DNA from: an uncultured Alphaproteobacteria bacterium
GTDB taxonomy: Bacteria; Pseudomonadota; Alphaproteobacteria; Caulobacterales; Caulobacteraceae
Direction of reading: 5' to 3'
NCBI GenBank assembly: GCA_937920085.1
Contig: CALETE010000094.1
Span: forward strand, 62,001 to 126,000
Length of the DNA stretch: 64,000 bases
Translations under genes and position numbers: made by a program
Shown: positions 62,824 through 64,000 of the stretch, one piece after another
How the letters are laid out: the number at the start of each line of letters is the position of its first letter
Position numbering within the stretch: the first letter of the stretch is position 1
The notes under the pieces: model-generated
The model's database searches: none
Told to the model about the DNA's origin: nothing
What the model saw: the letters and a program-made list of their open reading frames with translations, nothing else

Positions 62824-64000
62824 ATGGAACTGGATCGTCGACAGGCCCTGGGCCTGGCCGCCCTGGGAAGCACAGGTTTCGCGGGCCCTGGCCACGCGCC
62901 GCCTCAAACCCGCAAGCCCGGCAGGGGCCCTGAGAACCAAGCTGCGCCCGACCAGGGCCATGGCTGGTTCCTCAATCCGATCCTATCAGGAGACCGCCCC
63001 GACCCGGCCATCCTCAAGGATGGCGACGACTATTATCTGACCTTTTCCAGCTTCGACGCCTATCCCGGCCTGACGATCTGGCACAGCCGCGATCTGGTGA
63101 ACTGGGCGCCCCGGGCATCGGCCCTGACCCGCCGTATCGGATCGGTCTGGGCGGTCAGCCTAGCGAAGCACAAGGAGCGCTATTTCATCTATATTCCGGT
63201 CAAGGCCGAGCAAAACGACATCTTCGTCACCTGGGCGGACCACGTGGACGGCCCCTGGAGCGATCCAGTCGCCCTGGGTCTGCACAGCCACATCGATCCC
63301 TGCCATGCGGTGGATGAGGATGGCGGGCGCTGGCTGTTTCTGTCCGGCGGAGACCGGGTCCGCCTGTCCGAGGACGGCCTCTCGGTCGCGGGTATGGCGG
63401 AGCACGTCTATGATCCCTGGCGCTATCCTGACGACTGGGACGTCGAAGGCTTTTCGCCCGAGGGCCCGAAGATCCTACTTCGGAACGGCTGGTACTATAT
63501 GCTGACCGCCGTGGGCGGAACGGCGGGGCCGCCCACAGGACACATGGTCATCGCCGCACGGTCCAGGTCGCTGCACGGCCCCTGGACCCAGCATCCGGAC
63601 AATCCCCTGGTCCGAACGAAGTCCGCTGACGAGGCCTGGTGGTCCCGGGGACACGCTTCCCTGATAGAGGGGCCGGATGGCGGCTGGTGGGCGATCTATC
63701 ATGGCTATCGCGCTGGGTTCTGGACCCTGGGCCGTCAGTGCCTGCTGGATCCGGTGGAATGGACCTCCGACGGCTGGTTCCGTATGACCGGAGGCGATCT
63801 CTCCCGGCCCCTTCGAAAACCAAGGGGCGGTGAGGCCCTGTCCCACGGCATGGCCCTGTCCGACAGGTTTGAAGGGCCCTTAGCCCTCGGCCGCAAATGG
63901 ACCTTTTTCCGCCCGGCGGCCGATGAGCAGGCTCGAATTCGGGTGGCGCACGGCAAGCTAAATCTGACCGGAAGAGGCCTGGCCCCGTCCAGCGGCTCGC
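62824..64000 (+). CDS. Exported glycoside hydrolase family 43 enzyme (3' truncated by window edge)
   Basis: The frame opens at ATG 62824 and runs without a stop to base 64000, giving 392 residues so far. A signal-like N-terminus (RRQALGLAALGSTGFAGPGHA) is followed by a five-bladed propeller: NPILSGDRPDPAILKDGDDYY (first catalytic Asp), SHIDPCHAVDEDG (second Asp) and VEGFSPEGPKILLRNGWYY (general acid Glu). The C-terminal part from about residue 340 (LSDRFEGPLALGRKWTFFRP) begins a second, probably lectin-like beta domain. GH43 enzymes release arabinose or xylose from side chains, suiting trimming of pectic arabinan. Confidence 0.88.
   Translation, partial: MELDRRQALGLAALGSTGFAGPGHAPPQTRKPGRGPENQAAPDQGHGWFLNPILSGDRPDPAILKDGDDYYLTFSSFDAYPGLTIWHSRDLVNWAPRASALTRRIGSVWAVSLAKHKERYFIYIPVKAEQNDIFVTWADHVDGPWSDPVALGLHSHIDPCHAVDEDGGRWLFLSGGDRVRLSEDGLSVAGMAEHVYDPWRYPDDWDVEGFSPEGPKILLRNGWYYMLTAVGGTAGPPTGHMVIAARSRSLHGPWTQHPDNPLVRTKSADEAWWSRGHASLIEGPDGGWWAIYHGYRAGFWTLGRQCLLDPVEWTSDGWFRMTGGDLSRPLRKPRGGEALSHGMALSDRFEGPLALGRKWTFFRPAADEQARIRVAHGKLNLTGRGLAPSSGS

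Noticed and set aside
1..64000. tRNA or rRNA genes, insertion sequences, integrases, CRISPR arrays
   Set aside because: None was seen on either strand by eye; no transposase-like protein or repeat-spacer pattern is present.

Overview
The window reads as a chromosomal segment of an alphaproteobacterium of the family Caulobacteraceae. The main evidence is two full-length histidine kinases that I recognise as the Caulobacter cell-cycle kinases PleC (1406-4009) and DivJ (36922-38553), a MucR/Ros regulator, a single-domain PAS_5 protein of the MopJ type, a perfect CtrA box, and large TonB-dependent receptors. The genus (Caulobacter, Phenylobacterium, Asticcacaulis or a relative) cannot be fixed by eye.

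1-42 kb is mostly core chromosome. It opens with the 3' part of pepN and then pleC, which converges on a minus-strand block htrA, response regulator, sensor kinase, glnE. Next come a cytochrome c maturation operon (ccmI, ccmE, ccmF, ccmH) with an unknown 457-residue protein upstream, a PepSY-regulator-kinase operon, a DnaJ/CbpA-like chaperone, ycgN, the class A penicillin-binding protein Pbp1A and the ABC-F ATPase Uup. A 540-base intergenic region (24275-24818) holds an AT-rich patch, three evenly spaced DnaA-box-like sites and a hairpin-rich stretch that may be a non-coding RNA. It is followed by an NMT1/THI5-type ABC importer, a proline-rich exported protein, two DUF2336 paralogs, RsuA- and RsmC-type rRNA modification enzymes, release factor 3, divJ, sufE, the PAS_5 gene and mucR.

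42-48 kb is a small accessory stretch. A divergent enoyl-CoA hydratase/acyl-CoA synthetase pair shares a perfect 27-base palindrome that looks like a TetR-type operator. It is followed by a frameshifted csaA-like pseudogene, a Doc-type toxin with a small antitoxin, and a TonB-dependent receptor with a Gly/Pro-rich insert.

48-64 kb is a pectin/galacturonate utilisation locus. It has an outer-membrane TonB receptor, a secreted PL1 pectate lyase, two exported esterases and a GH43 glycosidase that runs off the right edge. It also has a hexuronate MFS importer and the cytoplasmic enzymes UxaA, KduI, KduD and KdgK, which converge on 2-keto-3-deoxygluconate and its 6-phosphate, plus an MhpD-like hydratase. 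Five near-identical palindromes of the form TGACACCGGTKWCM lie in front of every operon head, including the LacI-family regulator gene, and define a compact local regulon. UxaB, UxaC, KDPG aldolase and KdgF are not in the window and may lie beyond its right end.

I found no tRNA or rRNA gene, insertion sequence, integrase or CRISPR array.
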